NCBI RefSeq assembly: GCF_017874595.1
Contig: NZ_JAGILA010000001.1
Location: 868,001-932,000, forward strand
DNA: 64,000 nucleotides
DNA from: Sinorhizobium kostiense
GTDB taxonomy: Bacteria; Pseudomonadota; Alphaproteobacteria; Rhizobiales; Rhizobiaceae
Reading direction: 5' to 3'
Shown here: positions 26,689 through 35,135 of the stretch, piece by piece
Layout of the letters: each line of letters opens with the position of its first letter
Numbering within the stretch: position 1 is the first letter of the stretch
Translations under genes and position numbers: made by a program
The notes under the pieces: model-generated
Database searches by the model: none
What the model was told of the DNA's origin: nothing
Seen by the model: the letters and a program-made list of their open reading frames with translations, nothing else

Positions 26689-26704
26689 TGCAGGAACCGT
26701 GCCA
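26689..26704 (-). promoter_or_regulatory. Sigma-54 (-24/-12) promoter of the nrt/nir operon
   Basis: Minus strand TGGCACGGTTCCTGCA: GG and GC separated by exactly 10 bases, with TGGCAC perfect and CTGCA one mismatch from TTGCA. The predicted transcription start is about 26678, giving a 161-nt leader to nrtA that begins just before the ANTAR hairpin. Confidence 0.7.
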
Positions 26705-26799
26705 GTTTTGCGGATGCGCGGATTTCCGCAGAGTCTCAGTAGGTTAGGAGAAGCACCCCAATGCTGGGCGGGTGTTCTATGAGTCGTTGCTTGAATAAA

Positions 26800-26818
26800 T
26801 TTTGCGCAGTGCACAAAA
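26800..26818. promoter_or_regulatory. NtrC-like dyad upstream of the sigma-54 promoter
   Basis: TTTTGCGC-AGT-GCACAAAA is a dyad with 7 of 8 paired positions, about 96 bp upstream of the -24 element, a normal enhancer distance. The GC-rich inner half-sites (GCGC/GCAC) resemble NtrC half-sites, but the match to the enteric consensus is partial. Confidence 0.4.
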
Positions 26819-26842
26819 ATAGAGCAGCTTGTGCAAGGCGCC

Positions 26843-28063
26843 TCAATTCTGGCTGGCGAGGTAGTCGTCGAGCCGGTCCGGATCGAAGATCCGCCCGTCG
26901 AAGAAGCCGTCGGGTCCTAGAACCAGGCCCTTTTCCGAGGCGCCTACCGGGGCGGCCACGGTCAGCGCGCCTTCGACCTTCATGTTCGCTCCGGGCATCG
27001 GCGCCGCGAGCGGCTTCAGGGCCTGGCGGTAGATATCCGGCCGATAAGTATTGCGGGCGCGCTCGGCCTGCGCTGGCGAATGTTGCACATGGCCCCAGCG
27101 GACCATCTGGCTGTAGAACCAGAGAGCATGGCTCTGCCAGGGGAAGCTTGCTGCCTTTGCGTGCGGCACGAAGAACTCCGGGATCTCGTCGGCCGCGCCG
27201 TCGCCGAGTGTCAGCTGTCCGGTGAGGATCGGCATCAGCGCCTCGCGTGGCAGGCCCAGATGGCTGGGGGCGCTCATCAGCGCCGCGAGTTCCCCATGGT
27301 TTGCGCGGTCGCCGCACCAGATGGAGCTGCGATAGAGCGCGCGCAGAAGCGCGTCCAGCGTCGGGCGGTTTTCCGAGGCGAAGCGGGCCGAAACGCCCAA
27401 CACCTTTTCCGGGCTCAGGCGCCAGATCGACGCTTTGGTGGTGGCAATGCGGCCGGCGCCGGCGGCAACGGCAACGCTGTTCCAAGGCTCGCCGGCGCAG
27501 AAGCCGTCAATCGCCCCGGTCGACAGCGCATCCGCCATCAAGGGTGGCGGAACCACGACGATTTCGACGCTCTTTTCCGGGTCGATGCCGCAGGCGGCAA
27601 GCCAGTAGCGCAGCTCGTAATTGTGGCCGGAAAAAGGATGGACGACGGCAAATCGCAGCAACGGCTCGCCCGATCTATGGCGGCTTTCGACGACGCGTTT
27701 CAGCGAGGCGCCATTTGAGCTGGGGTCGGCGCCGGGTCCAGCGCCGTCGGCAGCCATACGAGCCCAAAGGTCTCGCGAGACCGTGACTGCATTGCCGCCG
27801 AGGCCGAGGGCGAAGGGTGCCACGAGTTCCAATGACAGCGGCGTCAGACCCAGATTGGATGCGATCGGCATCGGCGCCAGCATATGCGCCGCCTGGAAGT
27901 GCCCGACCGCGATACGGTCGCGGATGTTTGCCCAGGAGGTTTCCCGGACGAGCTGCACCGATAGGCCTTCATCGCCGGCGAAGCCCTTCTCGACGGCCGC
28001 GATCAGAACCGCGCTGTCGAAGAGCGGCATGTAGCCAAGGGTGATGTCGGCGGTCGCAGCCAT
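26843..28063 (-). CDS. nasS: Nitrate sensor, NrtA-like protein without signal peptide
   Basis: 406 residues, related in sequence to NrtA ([64 protein letters not shown]) but with no export signal, so it acts in the cytoplasm. In the known NasS/NasT pair, NasS holds NasT inactive until nitrate or nitrite binds. Its gene abuts nasT (nasT stop at 28064, nasS start at 28063), consistent with coupled translation. The ligand loop is conserved relative to the NrtA copy in this window. Confidence 0.92.
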   Translation of the reverse strand: MAATADITLGYMPLFDSAVLIAAVEKGFAGDEGLSVQLVRETSWANIRDRIAVGHFQAAHMLAPMPIASNLGLTPLSLELVAPFALGLGGNAVTVSRDLWARMAADGAGPGADPSSNGASLKRVVESRHRSGEPLLRFAVVHPFSGHNYELRYWLAACGIDPEKSVEIVVVPPPLMADALSTGAIDGFCAGEPWNSVAVAAGAGRIATTKASIWRLSPEKVLGVSARFASENRPTLDALLRALYRSSIWCGDRANHGELAALMSAPSHLGLPREALMPILTGQLTLGDGAADEIPEFFVPHAKAASFPWQSHALWFYSQMVRWGHVQHSPAQAERARNTYRPDIYRQALKPLAAPMPGANMKVEGALTVAAPVGASEKGLVLGPDGFFDGRIFDPDRLDDYLASQN

Positions 28064-28657
28064 TCAAAAATCCTCCAGCAGTCCCGCCGCGAGCACCAGG
28101 CTCTGTGCGATCTCGGCTATCTTGCGGTTCTGGTTCATCGCGGTCGTGCGCAGCAGCTTGTAGGCCTCCTCTTCGCTGATGCCGCGCGATTTCATCAGGA
28201 TTCCTTTGGCGCGGTCGATGACCTTGCGGTCCGCAAGCTCGCTGCGGGCATCCGCGAGTTCCCGTTCCATGCGCGAGAAGGCGTTGAAGCGGCTGATTGC
28301 CATGTCGAGGATCGGCTTCACCCGCTCCTGCCGCAGTCCGTCGACCACATAGGCAGAAACACCGGCGTCGATTGCCGCCTCGATCATGCTGCTGTCGGAG
28401 CGATCGACGAACATGGCGATCGGACGTTTGACTGACCGGGAGAGCTGGAACATGCTTTCCAGGAGATCGCGATTGGGGTTTTCGAGATCGATGACGATCA
28501 CGTCCGGTTGCAGCCGCTCGATGACGCGACCGACGCCATGGACATCGTGAACGACGCTGACACGGCTATGGCCGGCATCATGCAGTCCGGCCTCGATGAT
28601 CGAGGCACGGATGGCATTCTCGTCAATCACCAGAATGGTCAGGTCGCGATGAGTCAT
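28064..28657 (-). CDS. nasT: ANTAR-domain response regulator / antiterminator
   Basis: 197 residues. A receiver-like domain (residues 5-120; LTILVIDENAIRASIIEAGL, DVIVIDLENPNRDLLESM) is followed by a coiled-coil linker and a C-terminal ANTAR domain (about 140-195; KVIDRAKGILMKSRGISEEEAYKLLRTTAMNQNRKIAEIAQSL). It binds hexaloop hairpins in leader RNA to prevent termination. It is first in the minus-strand nitrate cluster, directly followed by nasS. Its own start is preceded by a 16-bp palindrome and a sigma-54-like element. Confidence 0.94.
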   Translation of the reverse strand: MTHRDLTILVIDENAIRASIIEAGLHDAGHSRVSVVHDVHGVGRVIERLQPDVIVIDLENPNRDLLESMFQLSRSVKRPIAMFVDRSDSSMIEAAIDAGVSAYVVDGLRQERVKPILDMAISRFNAFSRMERELADARSELADRKVIDRAKGILMKSRGISEEEAYKLLRTTAMNQNRKIAEIAQSLVLAAGLLEDF

Positions 28658-28658
28658 G

Positions 28659-28674
28659 CCGCATCATGATGCGG
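28659..28674. repeat. 16-bp perfect palindrome abutting the nasT start
   Basis: CCGCATCATGATGCGG is perfectly self-complementary and ends one base before the nasT ATG, occupying almost the entire predicted 19-nt leader. It could be an operator, or an RNA hairpin that masks the ribosome site; no Shine-Dalgarno-like sequence is otherwise visible. Confidence 0.5.
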
Positions 28675-28686
28675 TGCAGCAAAATT

Positions 28687-28702
28687 CGCAATATAGCTGC
28701 CT
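28687..28702 (-). promoter_or_regulatory. Sigma-54-like promoter of nasTS
   Basis: Minus strand AGGCAGCTATATTGCG: GG-N10-GC with a perfect TTGC; the -24 part has two mismatches from TGGCAC. The predicted transcription start, about 28676, gives a 19-nt leader. Confidence 0.45.
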
Positions 28703-28992
28703 AAAAAATTTGCGGTTTTGGCAATTGCATCAATTTAAGGCGAAACCCATGTACGTCGACACGCTTGAGGTGCGCGGGGGTGAGCTCTCTGACGAAGAAA
28801 TATCCACACTCGCGTGTTCAGCTGAGTATGGAGTCAAGCGCCGGCGGCGTTGCGCGACGATTCTGTAAGCGATGCAGCACGAATATTTGTCCTCAAGGGG
28901 TTCGATCCTCCAGTTTGTTAGAGGTCGGAGAAGGGTGGTAGGCGGTCGTTCGCTGCGGAGAGCGCCAACGCCCGACGACCTAATCGCTAGAC

Positions 28993-29919
28993 TCACTGCA
29001 CAGGCATATGGTCTGTCGCCGTCTGAGGTAACGGAACGGTTCTGCGGTTGGTGGACAGTTTCCGGTATCTTCTCGGTGTTAAGTTGTGGTGGCGGAGAAA
29101 CACCCGGTTGAAATATGACAGATTGCGATAGCCCACCTCGAAGCAGATGTCCGTTATCGGCAGAGAGGTATCGGTCAATAGCTGACCCGCCTTCCAGATA
29201 CGAAGCTTGTTGACGTGGTCGGTGAAGCTGTGGCCGCTGTTTTTCTTGAAGAATCGCGAGAAAGCGCTGTCGCTCATGCCGACCATGCGAGCCATGTCCG
29301 GCAACCGGATGTCCTCCGACAGATTGGCAAAGAGATACGCGAAGACCTGTTGCAGGGCTTCGAGCGAACCATAGCTCAGGTCCGGCACATAGGCCTCTGA
29401 AGACAGGGTATCGAACTCGTCAGTGTCCCGCAGCAGCGAGAGCAATGACAGGAAGGTTGAAAGCCGCACCGAGCCGGTCTGGAACTCCATGTCGAGTATC
29501 AGCGCCTCCGCCTGTTCCCGCGCCCGTCCCTTGAAGGAGAGCCCCCGCTGCGCGCGGGCGAGAAAGTCACGCAGCCCCGTCAGTTCCGGCAGGAAGGCCG
29601 AAGCCTGCTCCAGCTTGGCCGGCAGAAACTGGATGACGATGTCGCGTCCTGGAATGCGCTCATCCGGTCCGAGCGGCGTCACCCAGTCGTGCGGCAAGTT
29701 GCTGCCGATGACGGAGATATGGCCCGGCGTGAACGCGCCGACATGATCGCCTGCAAGTAGGACGCCGCTGGCGTTGGGAATGTAGTGGATCTCCACCTCC
29801 GGGTGGAAATTCCAGACGTTGCGTTCCCACGGATAGTCGTCGCGGCGCCAGAGGAACGACTCGTCCGCGCCGGTCAAAACATATTCAAATCTCGCGACCG
29901 TCGGCGAAATAACTGACAT
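28993..29919 (-). CDS. AraC-family regulator of the polyol cluster
   Basis: About 308 residues from the ATG at 29919, which has GGAGG nine bases upstream; an ATG three codons earlier is also possible. The N-terminal half is a cupin-like effector domain (HPEVEIHYIPNASGVLLAGDH). The C-terminal hundred residues contain two helix-turn-helices (LPDMARMVGMSDSAFSRFFKK; ITDICFEVGYRNLSYFNRVF). It is divergent from the polyol-binding-protein gene across a 242-bp gap and probably activates it. The inducer is unknown. Confidence 0.88.
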   Translation of the reverse strand: MSVISPTVARFEYVLTGADESFLWRRDDYPWERNVWNFHPEVEIHYIPNASGVLLAGDHVGAFTPGHISVIGSNLPHDWVTPLGPDERIPGRDIVIQFLPAKLEQASAFLPELTGLRDFLARAQRGLSFKGRAREQAEALILDMEFQTGSVRLSTFLSLLSLLRDTDEFDTLSSEAYVPDLSYGSLEALQQVFAYLFANLSEDIRLPDMARMVGMSDSAFSRFFKKNSGHSFTDHVNKLRIWKAGQLLTDTSLPITDICFEVGYRNLSYFNRVFLRHHNLTPRRYRKLSTNRRTVPLPQTATDHMPVQ

Positions 29920-29976
29920 TGCGGACATCCTCCAGTGCCTCCGCCATGCTCGTTGCGCTGACAATCAATATTACAT

Positions 29977-29989
29977 TGTGCAACGCACA
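29977..29989. promoter_or_regulatory. Dyad in the AraC/polyol transporter divergent region
   Basis: TGTGC-AAC-GCACA is a short perfect dyad 58 bp upstream of the AraC start, and a related TTGTG element recurs near 30055. A possible regulator site; AraC proteins usually prefer direct repeats, so this is tentative. Confidence 0.25.
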
Positions 29990-30161
29990 CAAGAACTCGT
30001 GAATAAATTCGGAATTTCGCGCATGAGAGTATCAGTATCGCGCAACGGCCGCGCTTGTGTCCACCCCTTCTTTCTACAACTATTGAGGTCCGTTGAGCGT
30101 GTCGGAGGAGAGTTTAGAACGCACAACCGGGCCGATTTTGCGATCCAAATGGAGGAGAACA

Positions 30162-31592
30162 ATGAATAGTTTTGTCAAAGCCGCGTGCGTCGGCTTCATT
30201 TCACTTGGCGTTTGGAGTTCGACCGCTCTCGCTCAGGATTCCTGGTGGAAGACTGCCGCCCAGCCCTATCAGGGCGCGACCATCCGGGGCATCTCGGAAT
30301 CGACCCCAGCGTCGAAATATGTCGAGCAGGTACTCGGTCCGAAATTCACCGAAGAGACCGGCATCAAGGTCGAATTCGAGGCCACATCTTGGGACCAGAT
30401 GTACGACAAGGCGATCAAGGACATGGAGGCCAATACCGGCATCTATGACTTCGTCTACATCGAGCAGGACATCGTATATACGTATCTCGCCCGCAACTTC
30501 CTGGTCGATATCACCAAGACGCTCGCCGATAATGCAAAGATCGCTTCGCCGGACTTCAAGCCGGAGAATTTCACCACTTTCCTGAATTATTTCAAGGATC
30601 CGAAGTCAGGCAATGTCATGGGCGTCCCCATGGAAGCATTCATCAAGCCTTACCTCTACCGCAAGGATCTTTTCGATGATCCGGCGATCCAGAAAGCCTA
30701 CAAGGATTCCACCGGTGCGGATTTGAAGCCCGCGACGACGCATGACGAGTATACCCAGATCGCCAAGTTCTTCACCGAATACGGCGCAGACAAGGAGCTT
30801 TGGGGAACCACTGTACAGGCCTCGTCGAGCCACCCCGCCGCCTTCTATGAATTCTTCGAGTCGATCGCGCCGACCTTCGGCGTGTACAACTGGGGCATCA
30901 ATGGCACGACCTTCGCGGCCACCGAAGCTAACGGCGGCCAGATGAACTCCGCCGCCGCGAAGAAGGCGCTCAACTACTGGGTCGGCCTGTTGAAATACGC
31001 GCCGCCGGAATCGACGTCGTCCACTTGGGACGAGGTTGCTGGGACATTTGCCGCCGGCCGCGCAGCCCAAGGCCTCGTCTACGGTGAAAACGCTGCCTGG
31101 ATCGCTACAGACGAAAGCAAATCGACCGTCGTCGGCAAGGTGGGAGTGTCATTGCCTCCGGTCGAGGCGGGTGTCATGGAAGCAGCCGAATCCGGCAAAG
31201 GATATATCGGCTACTACGATGGTGGCGCGTTCGGCATCCCGCATTCGTCCAAGAACAAGGACGCGTCGCTGCTATTCCTGCAGTATATCGGGCAGGCTTC
31301 AGTGCAGACCGACTGGGTGCTGGCCGGCTCCCGCATCGTCATGAACTCGACCTACGATGATCCCAAGATCGTTGATCAGGATAAGAAGATGAACGGCTAC
31401 TACACGCTGATGCGTGAGGATGGAAAGCTGTTCGCCGGAGCTCCGCCGTTCCCGTTCCATTCGCAAGTTCTGCAGGTAGTCGCGCCGTTCATCTACAAAG
31501 CGATCGTCGGTGAGATCAAGCCGGACGATGCGCTGGACCAGGCCGCCACCGCAGCCGAAGCTGAACTCGTGAAGCTCGGCTACCGCAAGTAA
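30162..31592 (+). CDS. Periplasmic binding protein of a polyol ABC importer
   Basis: 476 residues from the ATG at 30162, preceded by GGAGGAGAAC; the longer reading adds 23 residues without signal character. The signal peptide is [20 protein letters not shown] with cleavage after ALA. The mature protein is a family-1 extracellular solute-binding protein ([45 protein letters not shown]). The polyol assignment follows from the downstream ribitol-type and xylitol-type dehydrogenases. A hairpin after its stop may raise its level relative to the permeases. Confidence 0.9.
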   Translation: MNSFVKAACVGFISLGVWSSTALAQDSWWKTAAQPYQGATIRGISESTPASKYVEQVLGPKFTEETGIKVEFEATSWDQMYDKAIKDMEANTGIYDFVYIEQDIVYTYLARNFLVDITKTLADNAKIASPDFKPENFTTFLNYFKDPKSGNVMGVPMEAFIKPYLYRKDLFDDPAIQKAYKDSTGADLKPATTHDEYTQIAKFFTEYGADKELWGTTVQASSSHPAAFYEFFESIAPTFGVYNWGINGTTFAATEANGGQMNSAAAKKALNYWVGLLKYAPPESTSSTWDEVAGTFAAGRAAQGLVYGENAAWIATDESKSTVVGKVGVSLPPVEAGVMEAAESGKGYIGYYDGGAFGIPHSSKNKDASLLFLQYIGQASVQTDWVLAGSRIVMNSTYDDPKIVDQDKKMNGYYTLMREDGKLFAGAPPFPFHSQVLQVVAPFIYKAIVGEIKPDDALDQAATAAEAELVKLGYRK

Positions 31593-31594
31593 AA

Positions 31595-31621
31595 GACCGC
31601 ACCTCCCGGCGGTTGGCGGTC
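31595..31621 (+). terminator. Intercistronic hairpin after the binding-protein gene
   Basis: GACCGC and GCGGTC pair around a 15-base GC-rich loop, starting two bases after the stop codon, with no T-run. It is more likely an mRNA-stabilising or attenuating hairpin between binding protein and permeases than a full terminator. Confidence 0.35.
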
Positions 31622-31727
31622 GCCTTCAGCAAGGTGGCCGCCCCTTTCCTGACTGCGGTTTGCGGGCCTGCCCGCGACGCTGGTAGTCGGGCGAATAAGA
31701 CTCAAGCACGATCTGACGGAGCGCAGG

Positions 31728-32606
31728 ATGAGACAATCCAACATCGGATGGCTGTTTCTAGCACCAGCCACGCTAATCCTGTTCGTTGTCGGGTTCGTTC
31801 CCTTCATCTACATTCTCTATGTCGGCTTCTTCGACTGGAACACCAACGCAATCGATCCCACCCTGCGCTGGGCCGGCCTCCAGAATTATCGCAGCCTCGT
31901 TTTTGACACGACATTCCTGAACTCGCTTGCGCGCACGCTGGGCTTCGCATTCTTCGTCGTTGTGAGCGAACTGTTGTCAGGCTATGTCCTGGCCCGCGCG
32001 CTGATGGCAGACCGCCTGTGGGGCCGGCAGTTCTTTCGCACGATCCACACACTGCCGATCGTTGTCGCGCCCATTGCAGTCGGCGCTACCTGGCGGCTGC
32101 TTTGCGTTCCGGGCTTCGGCATCGTGCCCTATTACGTGAAACTGTGGTTCGGCATCGACTACAACATCTCGACCAATGCCTATCACGCCTTCGCCACGGC
32201 GATCATCATGGACCTGTGGCACTGGACGCCGTTCGTCACGCTGTCGCTCATGGCGGGACTGACCGCCTTGCCGAAAGAACCGCTCGAACAGGCGCAGATC
32301 GACGGCGGCAACAAGCTGCAGATTTTCTGGTACGTGATCGTTCCGATGTTGAAGCCGGTGCTGCTGACAACCGTCTTCATCCGGCTGATGGACGCGTTGC
32401 GCTCGGTCGACGAAATCTGGATGCTGACCAAGGGTGGTCCGGCTGAGGCGACCCGGTTCATCGGCCTTCATATCTGGATCAACGTCTTTCCGAAGACCGA
32501 TTACGGCTACGGCGCGGCCATGTCGCTGCTGACGCTTTACGTCACGATCGTTCTGAGCTGGCTGCTGTTCGTCGCCATGACCGGCCGCAAGGGAGGCGCA
32601 CAATGA
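31728..32606 (+). CDS. Polyol ABC transporter permease, MalF type
   Basis: 292 residues, six helices, EAA loop [29 protein letters not shown] site lies shortly before the ATG. It pairs with the MalG-type permease, whose ATG overlaps its stop (ATGA). Part of the same operon as the binding protein 135 bp upstream. Confidence 0.92.
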   Translation: MRQSNIGWLFLAPATLILFVVGFVPFIYILYVGFFDWNTNAIDPTLRWAGLQNYRSLVFDTTFLNSLARTLGFAFFVVVSELLSGYVLARALMADRLWGRQFFRTIHTLPIVVAPIAVGATWRLLCVPGFGIVPYYVKLWFGIDYNISTNAYHAFATAIIMDLWHWTPFVTLSLMAGLTALPKEPLEQAQIDGGNKLQIFWYVIVPMLKPVLLTTVFIRLMDALRSVDEIWMLTKGGPAEATRFIGLHIWINVFPKTDYGYGAAMSLLTLYVTIVLSWLLFVAMTGRKGGAQ

Positions 32607-33436
32607 GACGCTCCGGTATAGCCTCCTTCGTCCTTTGGATATGTCTGACCATTCTGACACTGCTTCCGGTCTGGTGGATGCTGATAGTTTCGATGCGCCC
32701 CCGCGTGAAGCTTTATTCGAAGTCGTTCCTCATCGACGATCTTTACTGGGACAATTTCCTGGCGGTTCTGAACAGCTCGAGCTTCCTGCAGTATCTCTGG
32801 AATTCGCTGATCGTGGCGACATCGAACGCAGCGCTGGTGTGCGCGCTCGGCCTGCTCGCGGCGTTCGGGCTGTCGCGTTACAAAATCAGCGGCGGTGACA
32901 ACGTGTTTTTCTGGCTGATCACCAACCGCATGGCGCCGCCAGCCGTGTTTCTGCTGCCGCTCTTCCTGCTGTTCACCAAGTGGTTCGTGTTCGGCGATTT
33001 CATGCTGTTCGACACGAAGATTGGCCTGATCCTGCTCTATTGCGTCTTCAACCTGCCCTTCGCCATCTGGCTCTTGAAGGGCATGCTCGACGGGATTCCG
33101 CTGGAGCTTGACGAAGCGGCGCGGGTCGATGGTGCGACAACCGGCCAGGTGCTGTCCAACGTCATCCTGCCGCTGGCGCGGCCGGGGTTGGCCGTCACCT
33201 TCATCCTGACCTGGATTTTCGCCTGGAACGAGTACCTATTCGCAGCGACCCTAACGTCGTCGGCTGACGCAAGGACCGTGACGACAGCGCTTGCTGAATA
33301 TGTCTCGGTCACCGGAACGAACTGGGGCGAGATGGCGGCGATGGCGTTCCTGACCACGCTCCCGGCCTTAATCGTGCTCGGCTTCGTCCAGAAGCACATC
33401 GTGACTGGCCTGACGTTCGGCGCATTGAAAGGGTAA
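32603..33436 (+). CDS. Polyol ABC transporter permease, MalG type
   Basis: 277 residues with six predicted helices and the EAA loop [27 protein letters not shown]. Its start overlaps the previous permease by 4 bp, so translation is coupled. It ends in [10 protein letters not shown], the common MalG C-terminus that contacts the ATPase. Substrate inferred from the dehydrogenases of the operon. Confidence 0.92.
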   Translation: MRRSGIASFVLWICLTILTLLPVWWMLIVSMRPRVKLYSKSFLIDDLYWDNFLAVLNSSSFLQYLWNSLIVATSNAALVCALGLLAAFGLSRYKISGGDNVFFWLITNRMAPPAVFLLPLFLLFTKWFVFGDFMLFDTKIGLILLYCVFNLPFAIWLLKGMLDGIPLELDEAARVDGATTGQVLSNVILPLARPGLAVTFILTWIFAWNEYLFAATLTSSADARTVTTALAEYVSVTGTNWGEMAAMAFLTTLPALIVLGFVQKHIVTGLTFGALKG

Positions 33437-33437
33437 G

Positions 33438-33644
33438 ATGATGGCTGGCATTCAACCCCAGAAAACCGAACGCGACGGATTCCTGCCGATCCGAACCAAC
33501 GGCTTCGACAGGGGCTTCATCTCGGTCGTGATCCTGATCCTGGTGCATCTTCTATGGATGCGCTTCCTGGAGGGCGTGTTGCCCCTATGGGTGGCGACGG
33601 TGCTCTGCCTGGCGCTGGCCGTGTTCACTATCCGAAAGGGCTGA
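33438..33644 (+). CDS. Small two-helix membrane protein
   Basis: 68 residues (or 67 from the second ATG, one codon later). A charged N-terminus is followed by two hydrophobic stretches (about 29-47 and 50-64) ending in a basic FTIRKG. It sits 1 bp after the permease gene and 4 bp before the dehydrogenase, so it is surely translated with them. It resembles the small membrane proteins (DUF2160-like) that accompany some rhizobial polyol/glycerol ABC operons; the resemblance is positional more than sequence based. It may be an accessory subunit. Confidence 0.7.
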   Translation: MMAGIQPQKTERDGFLPIRTNGFDRGFISVVILILVHLLWMRFLEGVLPLWVATVLCLALAVFTIRKG

Positions 33645-33648
33645 AAAC

Positions 33649-34689
33649 ATGAGATCGCTCGTCCTCGAACGCAAAGACGAACTGCGCATTCGCGACCTGG
33701 ACCCGAAGGAGGTGCTCGGTCCCACCGACGTGCGCATTGCCATCAAGACCGTTGGCGTCTGTGGATCGGACGTTCACTATTACACCCACGGCGCGATCGG
33801 CCCTTTTGTCGTGCGCGAGCCGATGATCCTCGGCCACGAAGCCGCCGGCATCATCGAAGAGGTCGGCAGCGCAGTCCGGAACCTGAAAGTGGGCGACCGC
33901 GTTTGCATGGAGCCCGGCATTCCCGACCCTCAAAGTCGCGCGGCGCGGCTGGGTCTCTACAATCTCGATCCCGCGGTGCGCTTCTGGGCGACGCCGCCGG
34001 TGCATGGCGTACTGAGACCGAGCGTGGTCCACCCGGCGGCCTTCACCTTTAAGCTTCCGGACAATGTTTCCTACGCCGCTGGCGCCATGGTCGAGCCGCT
34101 GGCTGTAGGCTTTCAAGCAGTTTCCAAGGCGAGGCTGACGCCCGGTGCGATCGCGCTGGTCACGGGTGCCGGGCCGATCGGCATGGTGACAGCGATCGCG
34201 GCGCTGTCGGCTGGCTGCGCCAGAGTTATCGTTACCGACGTTGTCGACGAAAAGCTTGCCGTGGTGCACAAGCTCGGCCCTGCCATCATGACCGTCAACG
34301 TCCGCTCGCAGGACCTGAAGAGTGTCATAGCCCGCGAAACCGACGGCTGGGGCGTCGATGTCGTCTTCGAATGTTCCGGCGCGGCTGAAGTGATCGCAGA
34401 CACGGTGCACCATGGTTGCCCCGGCGGCGCCATCGTCTTTGTCGGCATGCCCCTGAAGCCGGCCCCGCTCGATGTCGTCATCGCCCAGACCAAAGAACTG
34501 CGCATCGAACACGTGTTCCGCTACGCGCATGTCTACCCGCGCATCGTCGCGCTATTGGGATCGAACCAGATCAATGTCGATGCGCTGATCACCGATACCT
34601 ACCCCTTCGAGAATTCTGTCGAAGCGTTCGATTACGCCGTGCGACCAAAGCCCTCCTCCGTGAAGATCCAGATCGAGCTTGGGAGGTAG
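33649..34689 (+). CDS. Polyol dehydrogenase, MDR family (xylitol/sorbitol type)
   Basis: 346 residues. The catalytic-zinc motifs CGSDVHYY and GHEAAG are present, as is the cofactor site TGAGPIGMV, followed by a VTDVVDEKL strand that favours NAD. The structural-zinc lobe reads [21 protein letters not shown], lacking all four Cys found in classical xylitol/sorbitol dehydrogenases. It likely oxidises a pentitol or hexitol to the ketose. It follows the small membrane protein by 4 bp; an SDR pseudogene follows immediately. Confidence 0.9.
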   Translation: MRSLVLERKDELRIRDLDPKEVLGPTDVRIAIKTVGVCGSDVHYYTHGAIGPFVVREPMILGHEAAGIIEEVGSAVRNLKVGDRVCMEPGIPDPQSRAARLGLYNLDPAVRFWATPPVHGVLRPSVVHPAAFTFKLPDNVSYAAGAMVEPLAVGFQAVSKARLTPGAIALVTGAGPIGMVTAIAALSAGCARVIVTDVVDEKLAVVHKLGPAIMTVNVRSQDLKSVIARETDGWGVDVVFECSGAAEVIADTVHHGCPGGAIVFVGMPLKPAPLDVVIAQTKELRIEHVFRYAHVYPRIVALLGSNQINVDALITDTYPFENSVEAFDYAVRPKPSSVKIQIELGR

Positions 34690-34690
34690 C

Positions 34691-35069
34691 ATGTATCTGC
34701 GGAAGTTAGATCTCAGTGGAAGGGTCGCGGCCGTTACCGGCGCGGGGCGCAACATCGGCTATGCCTGCGCTGATGCCCTATCAGAAGCCGGCGCGCATCT
34801 CGTGCTGACTGATCTTGATGAAGAGCTCGGTCAGTCGGCCGTCTCGAAGCTCGCCGCGATGGGGCGAAAGGCCGAATTCGTTCGTCTCGACGTGACCGAT
34901 TCCGGCGAAACCGACCGTGTCGCGGCAGCGATCGCGACCAAGCTTGGCCGCGTGGACATTCTGGTCGCCAATGCCGGCATCGCTTCGCACAGCCCGGCGG
35001 AGGAGATCCGATGCGGACTGGCTGACCGGCAGCATCGTCGTTGCGGATGCAGGATACACCTCATGGTGA
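34691..35069 (+). pseudogene. SDR oxidoreductase with internal deletion
   Basis: A good GGGAGG site and ATG open a short-chain dehydrogenase (KLDLSGRVAAVTGAGRNIGYACADALSEAG, then VDILVANAGI) that stays normal up to about 35008. The reading then jumps, in another frame, to the typical SDR C-terminus DWLTGSIVVADAGYTSW followed by TGA at 35067. The catalytic Ser-Tyr-Lys region, roughly 100-130 codons, is missing. The 5' frame runs on to 35125 through unrelated residues. This is a decayed third dehydrogenase of the polyol operon. Confidence 0.85.
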
Positions 35070-35135
35070 AGCTGCCCGAGCACACATCCCGAATGATCGG
35101 TGGCCATGCCGCCACAACTGACTGAGGATTGACAC

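Larger units (their letters stand above)
28658..28992. other. Region between nasT and AraC gene
   Basis: 335 bp. The nasT-proximal part holds a sigma-54-like element and a 16-bp palindrome. A small plus-strand frame (28749-28868, 39 codons from an ATG with a distant AAGG) is acidic then Arg-rich; I cannot recognise it and give it little weight. The rest shows no gene. Confidence 0.4.
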
